64,000 nucleotides of DNA from Acidimicrobiales bacterium (GCA_030828465.1 JAURCL010000004.1:1-64000); one strand, 5' to 3'. Counted from the first letter of the stretch, positions 9,288 through 19,172 are shown. Program-made: numbers and translations. The notes: generated from the sequence alone by a model not told the origin.

Positions 9288-9992
9288 ATGAGCGCAGCCG
9301 AGGCTCTGCTTGAGCTCCAGCGAATCGACACCGGCGCCGATCAACTCCGGCACCGGCGCGAGCACCTCGACGAGCGAGACCGGCTCGTGGCGGTGACGGC
9401 GCAGGTCAACAAATGGGAATCGACACGTCGTTCGTTGGTCGACCGCATCGCCGAGACCGCTGGGATCGTGGAGCAGGCGGAGGCCGAGGGAAGCCGCATT
9501 GATGCGGAGACCGCCCGGCTCAACGCTCAGATGCGCACCGTGATCGCTCCCCGCGAGGCGGAGGCCCTCCAACACGAGCTCGCCACCTTGGCCGGCCAAC
9601 GAGCCGAGTCCGATGAGCGGGGTCTCGTCGCTCTCACCGAGCAGGGCGAGGCCGAAGAGGCGTTGGCTGCCCACCTCGCTGCTGAGGAGTCGATCCGCGA
9701 GGCCGCTCGATCGGCCGATGAGCGACTCCAGATCGCGGAATCCGGTATCGAGGCCGAACTCGCCGAGCTTGAGCAACGACGTCTAGGGGCCCGGGCGCTG
9801 CTTACTGAGGCTCTCCTCGCCCGATATGACCGGGTTCGCTCGAAGATCGGTGTCGCCGCAGCGCGGCTCACCGGTTCGCGGTGTGAGGGTTGCCATCTCG
9901 ATCTCTCGGCCGCCGAGGTCGACGAGGTGCGGCGGGCTGGAGATGACGAGTTCCCCGATTGCCCACAGTGCGGGCGGATGCTGGTGCGCTGA
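9288..9992 (+). CDS. C4 zinc-ribbon coiled-coil protein (zf-RING_7 type)
   Basis: 234 residues. About 190 residues are Glu/Arg/Ala-rich heptad-like coiled coil, followed by a C-terminal C4 zinc ribbon (CEGCHLDLSA... PDCPQCGRMLV). This layout matches the conserved CT398/FlgN-like zinc-ribbon family widespread in Actinobacteria, thought to bind nucleic acid or act as an adaptor; no reaction is known. It begins 6 nt after the PBP stop, and its own TGA overlaps the ATG of the next gene, so it is in an operon. In other actinobacteria the family often neighbours genes for histidine phosphatases or RNase H, which agrees with the phosphatase two genes down. Confidence 0.85.
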   Translation: MSAAEALLELQRIDTGADQLRHRREHLDERDRLVAVTAQVNKWESTRRSLVDRIAETAGIVEQAEAEGSRIDAETARLNAQMRTVIAPREAEALQHELATLAGQRAESDERGLVALTEQGEAEEALAAHLAAEESIREAARSADERLQIAESGIEAELAELEQRRLGARALLTEALLARYDRVRSKIGVAAARLTGSRCEGCHLDLSAAEVDEVRRAGDDEFPDCPQCGRMLVR

Positions 9993-10474
9993 TGCTCTTC
10001 TGGTTCGTCGCCACGGCGGTGCTCTCAGTGCACCTCGTGTTCCGCGATCTCGCTTTCGATCACCGCTTGCTCATTGTCGGCGCAGTTCTACCGGTGGTGG
10101 GAGGGCTGCTCGGAGACCCTTCGGCGGTGCTGCTGTCGATGGCGGCGCCGGTGGTGGTGCTCGTCGCGGTGATGGCGTTGACCGCTGGCCGAAAGCCCAT
10201 CCGGCGCACCTTGCTCGGCCTGCCCATCGGGATGTTCCTCCATCTGGTGTTCACCGGATCATGGACCGACGGACAGCGATTCTGGTGGCCGACGCTCGGT
10301 GGCTCCACCGCCGACATCGTGTCCCCAGTCTCCTCTCGAGGTCTCTGGAATCTGCTGCTCGAACTGCTCGGCTTCGTGCTTCTGGTCGCGATGCTCCGAA
10401 GAGCCCGTCTCGATGACCTCGAACGACGACGGGCATTTGTCGCGCGGGGCACTCTCGACCTGTCGGGCCGATGA
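9992..10474 (+). CDS. Conserved membrane protein of unknown function
   Basis: 160 residues with about four hydrophobic segments: LFWFVATAVLSVHLVF at the start, the LIVGAVLPVVGGLLG and VLLSMAAPVVVLVAVMAL pair, and a C-terminal LLLELLGFVLLVAML. A polar loop has HLVFTGSWTDGQRFWWPTLGG with His, Asp and Trp residues. I do not recognise a function. ATG 9992 shares bases with the preceding stop (TGATG), which fixes the start by translational coupling. The histidine phosphatase start follows the stop by one base, so the three genes very likely share a transcript. Confidence 0.75.
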   Translation: MLFWFVATAVLSVHLVFRDLAFDHRLLIVGAVLPVVGGLLGDPSAVLLSMAAPVVVLVAVMALTAGRKPIRRTLLGLPIGMFLHLVFTGSWTDGQRFWWPTLGGSTADIVSPVSSRGLWNLLLELLGFVLLVAMLRRARLDDLERRRAFVARGTLDLSGR

Positions 10475-10475
10475 C

Positions 10476-11057
10476 GTGCTGATCCTGGTTCGTCACGCTC
10501 GGACCGCGTTGAACGCCGGCGGACGCCTCCAGGGACGGACCGACGCGCCGCTCGACGAGGTGGGAGAGCGGCAGGCGGTCGCGCTCGCCGAACGACTATC
10601 GAGTTTCACACCGGCGCTGATTCTCACGAGCCCGCTCCAGCGCGCGCAGAGCACCGCCGCCGCCATCGCCGAACGTCACGACATGACCCCTGAGATCGAC
10701 GACGACTGGATCGAACTCGACTACGGGGAACTGGAGGGGGCGCCGATCAGCGGGGTCGACGCGTCGGTGTGGCGCTCATGGCGGGACGATCCCGAGTTCG
10801 CGCCCACCGGCGGCGAGTCGTTCTCCCAACTCGATGCCCGGGTCCACGGCGCCTGCCGTCGGCTCATCGAGAGAGCGGCGGATACCGATGTGATCGTCGT
10901 GAGTCATGTCTCGCCGATCAAGTCAGCGGTCTCGTGGTCGCTGGGCGCGCCCTCGACGATCGTGCACCGGATGCGGCTCGGTCAGGCGGCGATCTCGCGG
11001 ATCGACCTGTCCGGCGCGAACCCGGTGTTGGTCACCTTCAACGAGACACCCGACTGA
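10476..11057 (+). CDS. Histidine phosphatase (phosphoglycerate mutase-like) family protein
   Basis: 193 residues. LVRHARTALNAGGRLQG holds the catalytic RHA/G motif with the phospho-accepting His; LTSPLQRAQSTA carries the second Arg, WIELDYGELEG the acid/base region and VVSHVSPIKSAV the second catalytic His. These are hallmarks of the cobC/GpmB branch. Possible substrates include alpha-ribazole phosphate, phosphoglycerate or other small phosphoesters; the sequence does not tell. GTG 10476 directly follows the upstream stop and gives the usual short N-terminus. ATG 10413, overlapping the membrane gene, is the alternative. Confidence 0.88.
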   Translation: MLILVRHARTALNAGGRLQGRTDAPLDEVGERQAVALAERLSSFTPALILTSPLQRAQSTAAAIAERHDMTPEIDDDWIELDYGELEGAPISGVDASVWRSWRDDPEFAPTGGESFSQLDARVHGACRRLIERAADTDVIVVSHVSPIKSAVSWSLGAPSTIVHRMRLGQAAISRIDLSGANPVLVTFNETPD

Positions 11058-11061
11058 GGTG

Positions 11062-11325
11062 TCATCGCTCGTAGATCGGCACCTCGGGACCAAGGAAGTC
11101 GCGAAGGAGCGCGAGCACCTCTCCGGGTTCAGCGTGCCGGCCGGTTACGTGCTTGGAGTAGATCGTCTCTCCGTCGATGACCACGTCGAACACCCCGGCC
11201 GAACCGGTCACCAACGTCAACTCTGAGATGACGTGCTGGTAGTCGTGCATGATGTCCCTCGCCGCGCCCACGGCGCGGTCCGAATAGTCTCAAGGGACGC
11301 AGTAGGTAATCGAGACGCGATGCAT
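11062..11325 (-). CDS. Candidate selenoprotein: SelW/Rdx-like thioredoxin-fold protein with in-frame TGA
   Basis: Reading from ATG 11325 gives MHRVSITYCVP, then TGA (11292-11290), then DYSDRAVGAARDIM and onward to 11062: 87 residues if TGA is read as selenocysteine. The TGA falls exactly at the second position of the Rdx/SelW redox motif CxxC, giving Cys9-Val-Pro-Sec12. The rest fits the family: LTLVTGSAGVFDVVIDGE and a conserved Lys in TIYSKH, about 80-90 residues long. A TAGGGT box 7 nt before the ATG supports the full-length start. A stable hairpin begins 6 nt after the TGA, with its apical loop 18 nt away, as in bacterial SECIS elements. Without readthrough only 11 residues, or a headless protein from GTG 11271, would be made. 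A TGC-to-TGA error or a pseudogene is the main alternative. No selA/B/C/D is in the window. Confidence 0.78.
11259..11283 (-). promoter_or_regulatory. SECIS-like hairpin after the candidate Sec codon
   Basis: On the minus strand CCGCGCC pairs with GGCGCGG around a GTG loop (11271-11269). TCG/CGA extends the stem by 3 bp past a GA bulge. 18 nt separate the TGA from the loop and G is the first loop base; both agree with the bacterial SECIS model (loop 16-37 nt downstream, G near the start of the loop). Confidence 0.6.
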
Positions 11326-11332
11326 CGACTTG

Positions 11333-11338
11333 ACCCTA
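11333..11338 (-). promoter_or_regulatory. Candidate -10 box for the SelW-like gene
   Basis: TAGGGT on the minus strand, 7 nt before ATG 11325. Its first three bases are the TAG stop of the membrane gene upstream. Confidence 0.4.
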
Positions 11339-11527
11339 CCCGGGACGCTCCGAGCGGTCGCCTCCCCGCCTGAACGCGCCATCGGTGATGAGGAAGACCA
11401 GGCAGGCGATCGCCCAGATCACGCTGCCGATGATCACCAACCAGTCGCCGGCTTGGATGCCGGCCAGCAGGTAGACCATCGCCGATGCGAGGAAGAGCAT
11501 CCAGCCGATGAGGTGCCCCCGACGCAT
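11336..11527 (-). CDS. Small two-helix membrane protein upstream of the SelW-like gene
   Basis: 63 residues from ATG 11527 (GTG 11530 is one codon earlier). Two predicted transmembrane helices, LIGWMLFLASAMVYLLAGI and WLVIIGSVIWAIACLVFLI, are followed by a basic, polar tail. I do not recognise the family. The stop is 10 nt before the SelW-like ATG, on the same strand, so the two may form a transcript. A TAGGGT box lies 6 nt before the ATG and supports it as a leaderless start. Confidence 0.65.
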   Translation of the reverse strand: MRRGHLIGWMLFLASAMVYLLAGIQAGDWLVIIGSVIWAIACLVFLITDGAFRRGGDRSERPG

Positions 11528-11533
11528 CACTCG

Positions 11534-11539
11534 ACCCTA
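11534..11539 (-). promoter_or_regulatory. Candidate -10 box for the small membrane protein
   Basis: TAGGGT on the minus strand, 6 nt before ATG 11527. Confidence 0.4.
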
Positions 11540-11541
11540 GC

Positions 11542-11571
11542 GACGACCTGCCGACAGACGACCTGCCGACA
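11542..11571. repeat. Perfect 15-bp direct repeat in a divergent promoter region
   Basis: Two adjacent copies of GACGACCTGCCGACA (11542-11556 and 11557-11571) lie between the -10 boxes of the membrane/SelW-like unit and the desaturase. They cover the place where a minus-strand -35 would be, as a regulator-binding site might. Confidence 0.6.
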
Positions 11572-11610
11572 GGGGAGGGGCAGATGGACCCAGGCACGCC
11601 CCTCATCGCC

Positions 11611-11616
11611 TACGGT
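11611..11616 (+). promoter_or_regulatory. Candidate -10 box for the desaturase
   Basis: TACGGT, 6 nt before GTG 11623. It lies inside the coding frame if ATG 11584 were the start, so it argues for 11623. Confidence 0.4.
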
Positions 11617-11622
11617 GCAGAT

Positions 11623-12549
11623 GTGATCGACGAGGGACTACTGCTGCGAGAACTCGACTCCGATGTCGAGCGACTTCTCGAGCGTCACCTCGATCGATCA
11701 AAAGAGTGGTTCCCGCACGAATACGTTCCCTATGAGCGAGGTCGCGAACACCGGGAGGGTGACTGGCAGGGCACCGACGCCGATCTCGGTGGCGCAGCCA
11801 TTGACGATGCGGTGCGTTCGTCGCTCATCGTCAACCTTCTCACTGAGGACAACCTTCCCTACTACTTCCGAACCGTTGAAGGCACGCTCGGCAGAGATGG
11901 CGCTTGGGGTGAGTGGGTGCGCCGGTGGACGGCAGAAGAGGGCCGCCACTCGATGGCGATTTACGGTTACCTCATGACCACCCGAGCGGTGGACCCTGTT
12001 GCTCTCGAACGTGACCGGATGGCCCAAGTGAGTTCGGGGAAGATCCCTGAACCGCCATCGGTCTGTGACGCACTCGTGTATCTCTCATTGCAAGAACTCG
12101 CCACGCGTATCGCACACCGTTCAACCGGAGCAATGATCGGTGACCCGGTCGGGCACGAAGTGATGTCACGAGTTGCCTCCGACGAGAACCTTCACCACCT
12201 GTTTTACCGAGACCTTGCGGCAGCGGCGTTCAAGGTCGCACCAGACCAAATGATGTCAGCCGTGCTTCGACAGGTGTCCGGATTCGAGATGCCTGGCTTC
12301 GGCATTCGAGACTTCGCCGCCCATGCCCGCCGCATCGCATCGGCAGGGATTTACGACCTCGCGGTCCACCACCAGCAGATTCTCGTGCCAGTTCTCCTGC
12401 ATCAATGGGCGGTCGACAAAATGTCTGGCCTGAACGATGCTGGGAACAAAGCCCGTGAGGCACTGATGGCTCGACTCGACAAGAGCGCTCGCGTCGCAGA
12501 GCGACTCGTCGAACGTCGAGGCAACGCCCTGGCTGCCCCAGCGCTGTAA
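11623..12549 (+). CDS. Acyl-ACP desaturase, soluble diiron type
   Basis: 308 residues. It resembles the plant stearoyl-ACP desaturase / mycobacterial DesA family (FA_desaturase_2), which introduces a double bond into acyl chains on acyl carrier protein using a diiron centre, O2 and electrons from ferredoxin. Iron-ligand motifs are TAEEGRHSMAI (EExxRH) and SDENLHHLF (DExxH), with further ligands in LTEDNLPYYF. GTG 11623 fits the leaderless promoter spacing and begins MIDEGLLLREL; ATG 11584 would add 13 residues. It is divergent from the SelW-like unit and followed on the opposite strand by RNase P RNA. Confidence 0.88.
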   Translation: MIDEGLLLRELDSDVERLLERHLDRSKEWFPHEYVPYERGREHREGDWQGTDADLGGAAIDDAVRSSLIVNLLTEDNLPYYFRTVEGTLGRDGAWGEWVRRWTAEEGRHSMAIYGYLMTTRAVDPVALERDRMAQVSSGKIPEPPSVCDALVYLSLQELATRIAHRSTGAMIGDPVGHEVMSRVASDENLHHLFYRDLAAAAFKVAPDQMMSAVLRQVSGFEMPGFGIRDFAAHARRIASAGIYDLAVHHQQILVPVLLHQWAVDKMSGLNDAGNKAREALMARLDKSARVAERLVERRGNALAAPAL

Positions 12550-12579
12550 CCAACCGCCGCACGACAGGCGTCCGATGGT

Positions 12580-12931
<352 letters not shown>

Positions 12932-12948
12932 GCAGCGGAGTGTACGGG

Positions 12949-13773
12949 TCAGCAGGACTGGTAGGCGTAGACGAAGGTGTTCTCCGCCGGCGTCTGCAAC
13001 AGGGTTGAGAAGCGGGAACCCTCATCGTCGACCGCGCCGACGACCAGTTCGATCTGGTCGACCCGCCCGAAGGTCGACGGGACCGCGTAGGGGATCGGGA
13101 AGCCGTCGGAGGTCCTCTCCGGCGTACCCGCGAGCTCAGGGCCGACGTAGCCGTGGAGCGCGGCGGAGCTTTGCACGGCGAGGGTCGCCGAGCGGCGACT
13201 CGCGGCGGCACCCTGGACCATCGCGGCGCGACGGTGTGCTGGCGCATCGAGCAGGCCGACGACGTGCTGGTAGGAGTGGGCGAGCATCGTTTCGAGGGCG
13301 TGCGAGATCGCGCGCACATCCCGCATCTCGTCGTCGGTTCCTTGGACCGCGGCCAGAATCGGCTCGATGTAGCGGGTCATGACCCACTCGTTCGGGCAGG
13401 CGAACTGCTCGCCGCCGCCCGCTTCGATGATCGCGCCGAGAGCGCCGGACGCCGCGACGTGGTCGGAGATGAAACGGTCGATGTAGGTGGACTGCGCGGC
13501 CGAGAACATTCCGCCGTCGGCCATGGCGGTCAGGCCCGCCACCACCGTGTGCTCGAGGGACTGCATGGTGCGCATGAGGACAACGTCGTCGACGATGCCG
13601 TCGGGGAGCGGCGTCCCCTCGTCAGCGAGGCCGACGCGGCCGGGAGCGGTGTCGCCACCGAAGTCGGCGGCGCAGGCGGAGAGCACCGCACCGCCGAGAA
13701 GGCTCACGCCGCCGGCTCGCAGCAACGTGCGGCGGTCGAATCCGTTGGGTCGTGCGGCTCGGGGGTGGTTCAT
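12949..13773 (-). CDS. Tat-exported ferritin-like lipoprotein-type protein
   Basis: 274 residues. The N-terminus has a twin-arginine signal (DRRTLLRAGG) followed by a hydrophobic stretch and LSACAAD, a possible lipobox, so it should be folded inside, exported by Tat and perhaps lipid-anchored. The body is helical and resembles the ferritin-like/DUF4439 group of actinobacterial exported proteins, with spaced Glu and His residues (MQSLEHTVVAG, HALETMLAHSYQHV) that could bind metal. Function is unknown. ATG 13773 is preceded by GGAG 7 nt upstream. It lies 14 nt after a second ferritin-like gene in the same operon. Confidence 0.75.
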   Translation of the reverse strand: MNHPRAARPNGFDRRTLLRAGGVSLLGGAVLSACAADFGGDTAPGRVGLADEGTPLPDGIVDDVVLMRTMQSLEHTVVAGLTAMADGGMFSAAQSTYIDRFISDHVAASGALGAIIEAGGGEQFACPNEWVMTRYIEPILAAVQGTDDEMRDVRAISHALETMLAHSYQHVVGLLDAPAHRRAAMVQGAAASRRSATLAVQSSAALHGYVGPELAGTPERTSDGFPIPYAVPSTFGRVDQIELVVGAVDDEGSRFSTLLQTPAENTFVYAYQSC

Positions 13774-13787
13774 CGTCGATCTCCGGA

Positions 13788-14372
13788 TCAGGCGGGGAGG
13801 ATGGGCTGGGCGTTGTTGACGAGGAGGGAGGTGAGATCGGTGCCGCGTCCGGTGAGGTCAGCGAGCACCACGCAGTGCCGCGACTCCGCCGAGATGATCG
13901 AGGCGATCAGCTCCGAGGCAGGGCGATGGTTGAGCAGGCCGAGCACCTCGATATGCGTGGCCGCCGCCGCCGACTCGAGGTCGTAGGCGGCCTCGGCCGC
14001 GCCCGATGAGGAGAACGCGCCGACGAGGGCGTCGAAGACCTCGTCGTTCCGGCTGTCAGCTGAGAGTCCGGTGAGCCCGGCGATCGACTGGGCGTAGGCC
14101 TCGTGCTGTTCGCTCATCGCTTCCCAGATCGCCCCGGTAGCGCCGGCGGCCATCGCGGCGTCGTAGAGGTCTCGCGCCGTCAACTCGAGGCGCTGAGCGA
14201 AGCGGAGGATGTCGAGTTCAGCGGCGGTGAAGTCGTTCTCGGCGGCGGTGACCTTCGAGGCTCCAGCGATCGCGACCACGGCGCCGGCCAAACCGGCGAC
14301 GAGCATCGCCCGTCGGTCGCGGGCCCCGGTGGCCTCGTCCAGATTTTCAGTTCCCCTGGGGGCGTCGTTCAC
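13788..14372 (-). CDS. Exported ferritin-like domain protein
   Basis: 194 residues. After RDRRAMLVAG and a hydrophobic segment (LAGAVVAIAGASKVTA), a Tat-like signal, comes a four-helix ferritin-like domain. Potential metal-ligand motifs are RLELTARDLYD, SEQHEAYAQ, THIEVLGLL and AESRHCVVL. This matches Ferritin_2/DUF4439-type exported proteins. A metal or redox role outside the membrane is inferred; no substrate is known. The start is GTG 14372, with AAAGGA in the leader. The paralogue-like gene downstream on the same strand suggests the two are made together. Confidence 0.78.
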   Translation of the reverse strand: MNDAPRGTENLDEATGARDRRAMLVAGLAGAVVAIAGASKVTAAENDFTAAELDILRFAQRLELTARDLYDAAMAAGATGAIWEAMSEQHEAYAQSIAGLTGLSADSRNDEVFDALVGAFSSSGAAEAAYDLESAAAATHIEVLGLLNHRPASELIASIISAESRHCVVLADLTGRGTDLTSLLVNNAQPILPA

Positions 14373-14444
14373 GGGGAGGTCCTTTCAGTGGTCGTCGAGC
14401 GTCGGCTGCGGGAACAGTCTGCCCGACCGCCGTTGCGGCTCCAC

Positions 14445-14450
14445 ATTCTA
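14445..14450 (-). promoter_or_regulatory. Candidate -10 box for the ferritin-like operon
   Basis: TAGAAT on the minus strand; its TAG is also the stop codon of the FGGY kinase. The leader to GTG 14372 would be about 65 nt and includes AAAGGA. Confidence 0.4.
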
Positions 14451-15890
14451 GAAGTCGAGGGCCGAGAGGCCGGGAATCCACTCGCGCGAGCGCTCGATCG
14501 CGTCGCTCCAGCGGTCGCGAATCGCGCTGATGCGCGGCTCGATCACCTCGATGGGTCGCCACTCATCGGCGAGGTCGCCCACCGAGGGCCAAAGCCCACC
14601 GGCGACCGCGGCGAGTCGAGCCGCACCAAGGGTGGTCGCCTCCACATGTGGGGAGACCTCCACCGTCCGACCGGTCGCGTCGGAGAGCGCGCGAAGGAAG
14701 GTCGGGTTACGACTCATCCCACCGTCGACGCGCAACGCGGTGATGCCGATCGAGCCGTCGGCTTCGGCCGCCTCGACCAGGTCGACTCCCCGGTTCGCCA
14801 CTCCCTCCAGAACGGCGCGGACCACCTGAGACCGCTCGCTTCCCCGGGTTAGCCCGAGCAGGGTGCCCCGAGCCCCGTAGTCCCACGATGGGGTGCCGAG
14901 GCCGAGCGGTGCCGGCACGAAGACAACGCCGCCGGAGTCCTCGCATTGAGCGGCCAGTTCATGGCTCTCGGCACTCGTCGAGATGAGCCCGAGGTCGTCG
15001 CGCAGCCAATCGACGTTCGACCCGGCGGCGAGCATGACCGCCTCAAGCCCCCATTCGAGGGCACCTCGCTCGGCCCAGCCAACGATCGGGAAGCAGCCGT
15101 TTGGGGCTCGTCGCGCCTCGGCTGGTGGGTCCCCGCCGACGACCATGTCGAGCATGCCGCCCGTCCCGAAAGTGATCTTCGCGACTCCGGGACGCACGCA
15201 CGACTGGCCGATTAGCGAGGCCTGCTGGTCACCGACGATCGCCCTGATCGGTGGTGACCCGGGAAGCGCCTCGGCCAGCGCCAGCTCGCCGCAGGAGTCG
15301 AGGATGCTCGGCAGTGAGCCCGGGTCAAGGCCGAAGATCCCGCAGGCCGTCTCGTCCCACCCATCGCCCGACAGGGAGTACAGACCGGTCACCGCGGCGT
15401 TGGTGTGGTCGGTCACATGGGCCGATCCGGCGCTCAGCGTCCACGCCGCCCAAGAGTCGATGGTGCCGATCAGAACGTCGGCGCGGTTCACCCCGCTGGT
15501 GGCGATCAGGTGAGCGGCCTTGGTCGCGGTCTGGTTGGGCGCGATGTCGATGCCGTGCTCGGCTCGTACCGCGAGGCAGTCACCGATGGTTCGCAGGTCC
15601 TGCCAGCCGAGCCCGGTCGACACGGGCGCACCGCTCTGGCGATCCCACACCACGGTGCTCGCCCGTTGCGCCGTGATCGCCACCGACTCGGGGGCGCCGC
15701 GACGCGCCACGACCTCCTCGGCGCACGAGAGCAGGGTGGTCGCGAGCGCGACCGGATCGAACTCAACCAGTCCCGGGGCCGGGGTTGATGGCGGGAACGG
15801 CGCCTGGACGACCTCGAGGATCTCGCCGGGGCCTGGATCGACCGCGGCTGCCCGGATGCTCGAGGTGCCGATGTCGATGACGAGAATCAT
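14448..15890 (-). CDS. FGGY-family carbohydrate kinase
   Basis: 480 residues with the family's two actin-like domains: VIDIGTSSIRAAAVD at the N-terminus (phosphate 1), GDQQASLIGQ, ITFGTGGMLD and the C-terminal LRVDGGMSRNPTFLRALSDATG adenosine/FGGY block. It resembles glycerol kinase and less clearly xylulokinase. It is distinct from the clear glpK at 31926-33407, so its sugar or polyol is uncertain. ATG 15890 overlaps the stop of the upstream membrane gene (ATGA), which sets the start. A much longer open frame runs further upstream but overlaps that membrane gene and is not expected to be used. Confidence 0.85.
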   Translation of the reverse strand: MILVIDIGTSSIRAAAVDPGPGEILEVVQAPFPPSTPAPGLVEFDPVALATTLLSCAEEVVARRGAPESVAITAQRASTVVWDRQSGAPVSTGLGWQDLRTIGDCLAVRAEHGIDIAPNQTATKAAHLIATSGVNRADVLIGTIDSWAAWTLSAGSAHVTDHTNAAVTGLYSLSGDGWDETACGIFGLDPGSLPSILDSCGELALAEALPGSPPIRAIVGDQQASLIGQSCVRPGVAKITFGTGGMLDMVVGGDPPAEARRAPNGCFPIVGWAERGALEWGLEAVMLAAGSNVDWLRDDLGLISTSAESHELAAQCEDSGGVVFVPAPLGLGTPSWDYGARGTLLGLTRGSERSQVVRAVLEGVANRGVDLVEAAEADGSIGITALRVDGGMSRNPTFLRALSDATGRTVEVSPHVEATTLGAARLAAVAGGLWPSVGDLADEWRPIEVIEPRISAIRDRWSDAIERSREWIPGLSALDF

Positions 15891-16312
15891 GAGCTCTGGC
15901 GCTCCTGTGAGGGGAGGAGACCCTTGGTCCGCAGTCGCCCGCCGAGGAATCCGCCGAGCAGACCCGCTCCGAGCACGACCGTCAATTGGAACATCACGTT
16001 GAACCAATCGACCTCGTCCCCAGTGAGCAGCTCGATCATCACGAGCACGGCCTGTGCGAGGAGATAGGTGACGCCCGCTGCGACGAGACCGTGCATGAGC
16101 GGCATGCCGACGCGCTGCACCCAAGCGGCGCAGCCGCCGCCCACGATGAATCCACCGATGAACACGAGGTAGAGCGCTGGCACCACTCCGGGTGCGGCGG
16201 AGTCGGCGACCAAACGGGCGATTACGGCCGCCGGTACGGCGAAGACGAGGGATACGGAACCTCCCGCGCGAAGGGCGGCGGTGTCCCAACGGCGCACTGG
16301 TGTCTCGGTCAT
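15887..16312 (-). CDS. Small membrane protein of unknown function
   Basis: 141 residues with about four transmembrane segments (VSLVFAVPAAVIARLVA, VVPALYLVFIGGFIVGGGCAAW, LMHGLVAAGVTYLLAQAVLVMI and LTVVLGAGLLGGFLGG) and a short basic C-terminus. I do not recognise a family with certainty. It is translationally coupled by ATGA to the downstream FGGY kinase, which suggests a linked role such as substrate movement, but this is inference. It is divergent from the furA-like gene. A TACATT box 6 nt before ATG 16312 supports that start. Confidence 0.7.
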   Translation of the reverse strand: MTETPVRRWDTAALRAGGSVSLVFAVPAAVIARLVADSAAPGVVPALYLVFIGGFIVGGGCAAWVQRVGMPLMHGLVAAGVTYLLAQAVLVMIELLTGDEVDWFNVMFQLTVVLGAGLLGGFLGGRLRTKGLLPSQERQSS

Positions 16313-16318
16313 AGGGCG

Positions 16319-16324
16319 AATGTA
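16319..16324 (-). promoter_or_regulatory. Candidate -10 box for the membrane protein-kinase operon
   Basis: TACATT on the minus strand, 6 nt before ATG 16312. Confidence 0.45.
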
Positions 16325-16375
16325 CGCCGAGGCGGCGGGCTCGTGCCCGTTCGCCCACTCTTCACGGAAAGTTTG

Positions 16376-16392
16376 TCTGCACGTCTTGCAGA
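16376..16392. promoter_or_regulatory. Palindrome upstream of the furA-katG operon
   Basis: TCTGCA-CGTCT-TGCAGA, a perfect 6-bp inverted repeat with a 5-nt centre. It overlaps the TTGCAG (16386-16391) that would be the -35 of the furA-like promoter, so it is a plausible autoregulatory operator. Confidence 0.45.
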
Positions 16393-16409
16393 TTGGGGTG
16401 GTGGTGACG

Positions 16410-16415
16410 TACGTT
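16410..16415 (+). promoter_or_regulatory. Candidate -10 box for the furA-like gene
   Basis: TACGTT, 18 nt after TTGCAG (16386-16391) and 6 nt before GTG 16422, suggesting a leaderless message. Confidence 0.4.
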
Positions 16416-16421
16416 CGCGAC

Positions 16422-19074
<2,653 letters not shown>

Positions 19075-19095
19075 TCCAACCGAAGTGACTGGCGC

Positions 19096-19145
19096 GAACC
19101 GGGTCGGGTTCCGCGGGTGTATCCCGCAGGACCCGGCCCGGTTCC
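19096..19145 (+). terminator. katG terminator hairpin
   Basis: A long imperfect inverted repeat starts 22 nt after the katG stop: the GAACCGGGTCGGGTTCC side pairs with GGACCCGGCCCGGTTCC, enclosing an inner CGCGGG/TCCCGC stem. GTCGTTTT follows, as expected for an intrinsic terminator. Confidence 0.75.
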
Positions 19146-19152
19146 GTCGTTT

Positions 19153-19172
19153 TCACCCGGCTCGTCGGGTGA
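19153..19172 (+). terminator. Second hairpin after katG
   Basis: TCACCCG pairs with CGGGTGA around a 6-nt loop, immediately after the T-run of the first terminator. Confidence 0.45.

Noticed and set aside
8028-9776. 582-codon minus-strand frame across the PBP and zinc-ribbon genes
   Set aside because: Antisense to clear transpeptidase motifs; composition is low-complexity and no family is recognisable.
11062-11271. Reading the SelW-like gene as a 69-residue protein from GTG 11271
   Set aside because: This drops the Cys-x-x-Cys/Sec motif at the heart of the family; the full frame from ATG 11325 has its own promoter box and family N-terminus.
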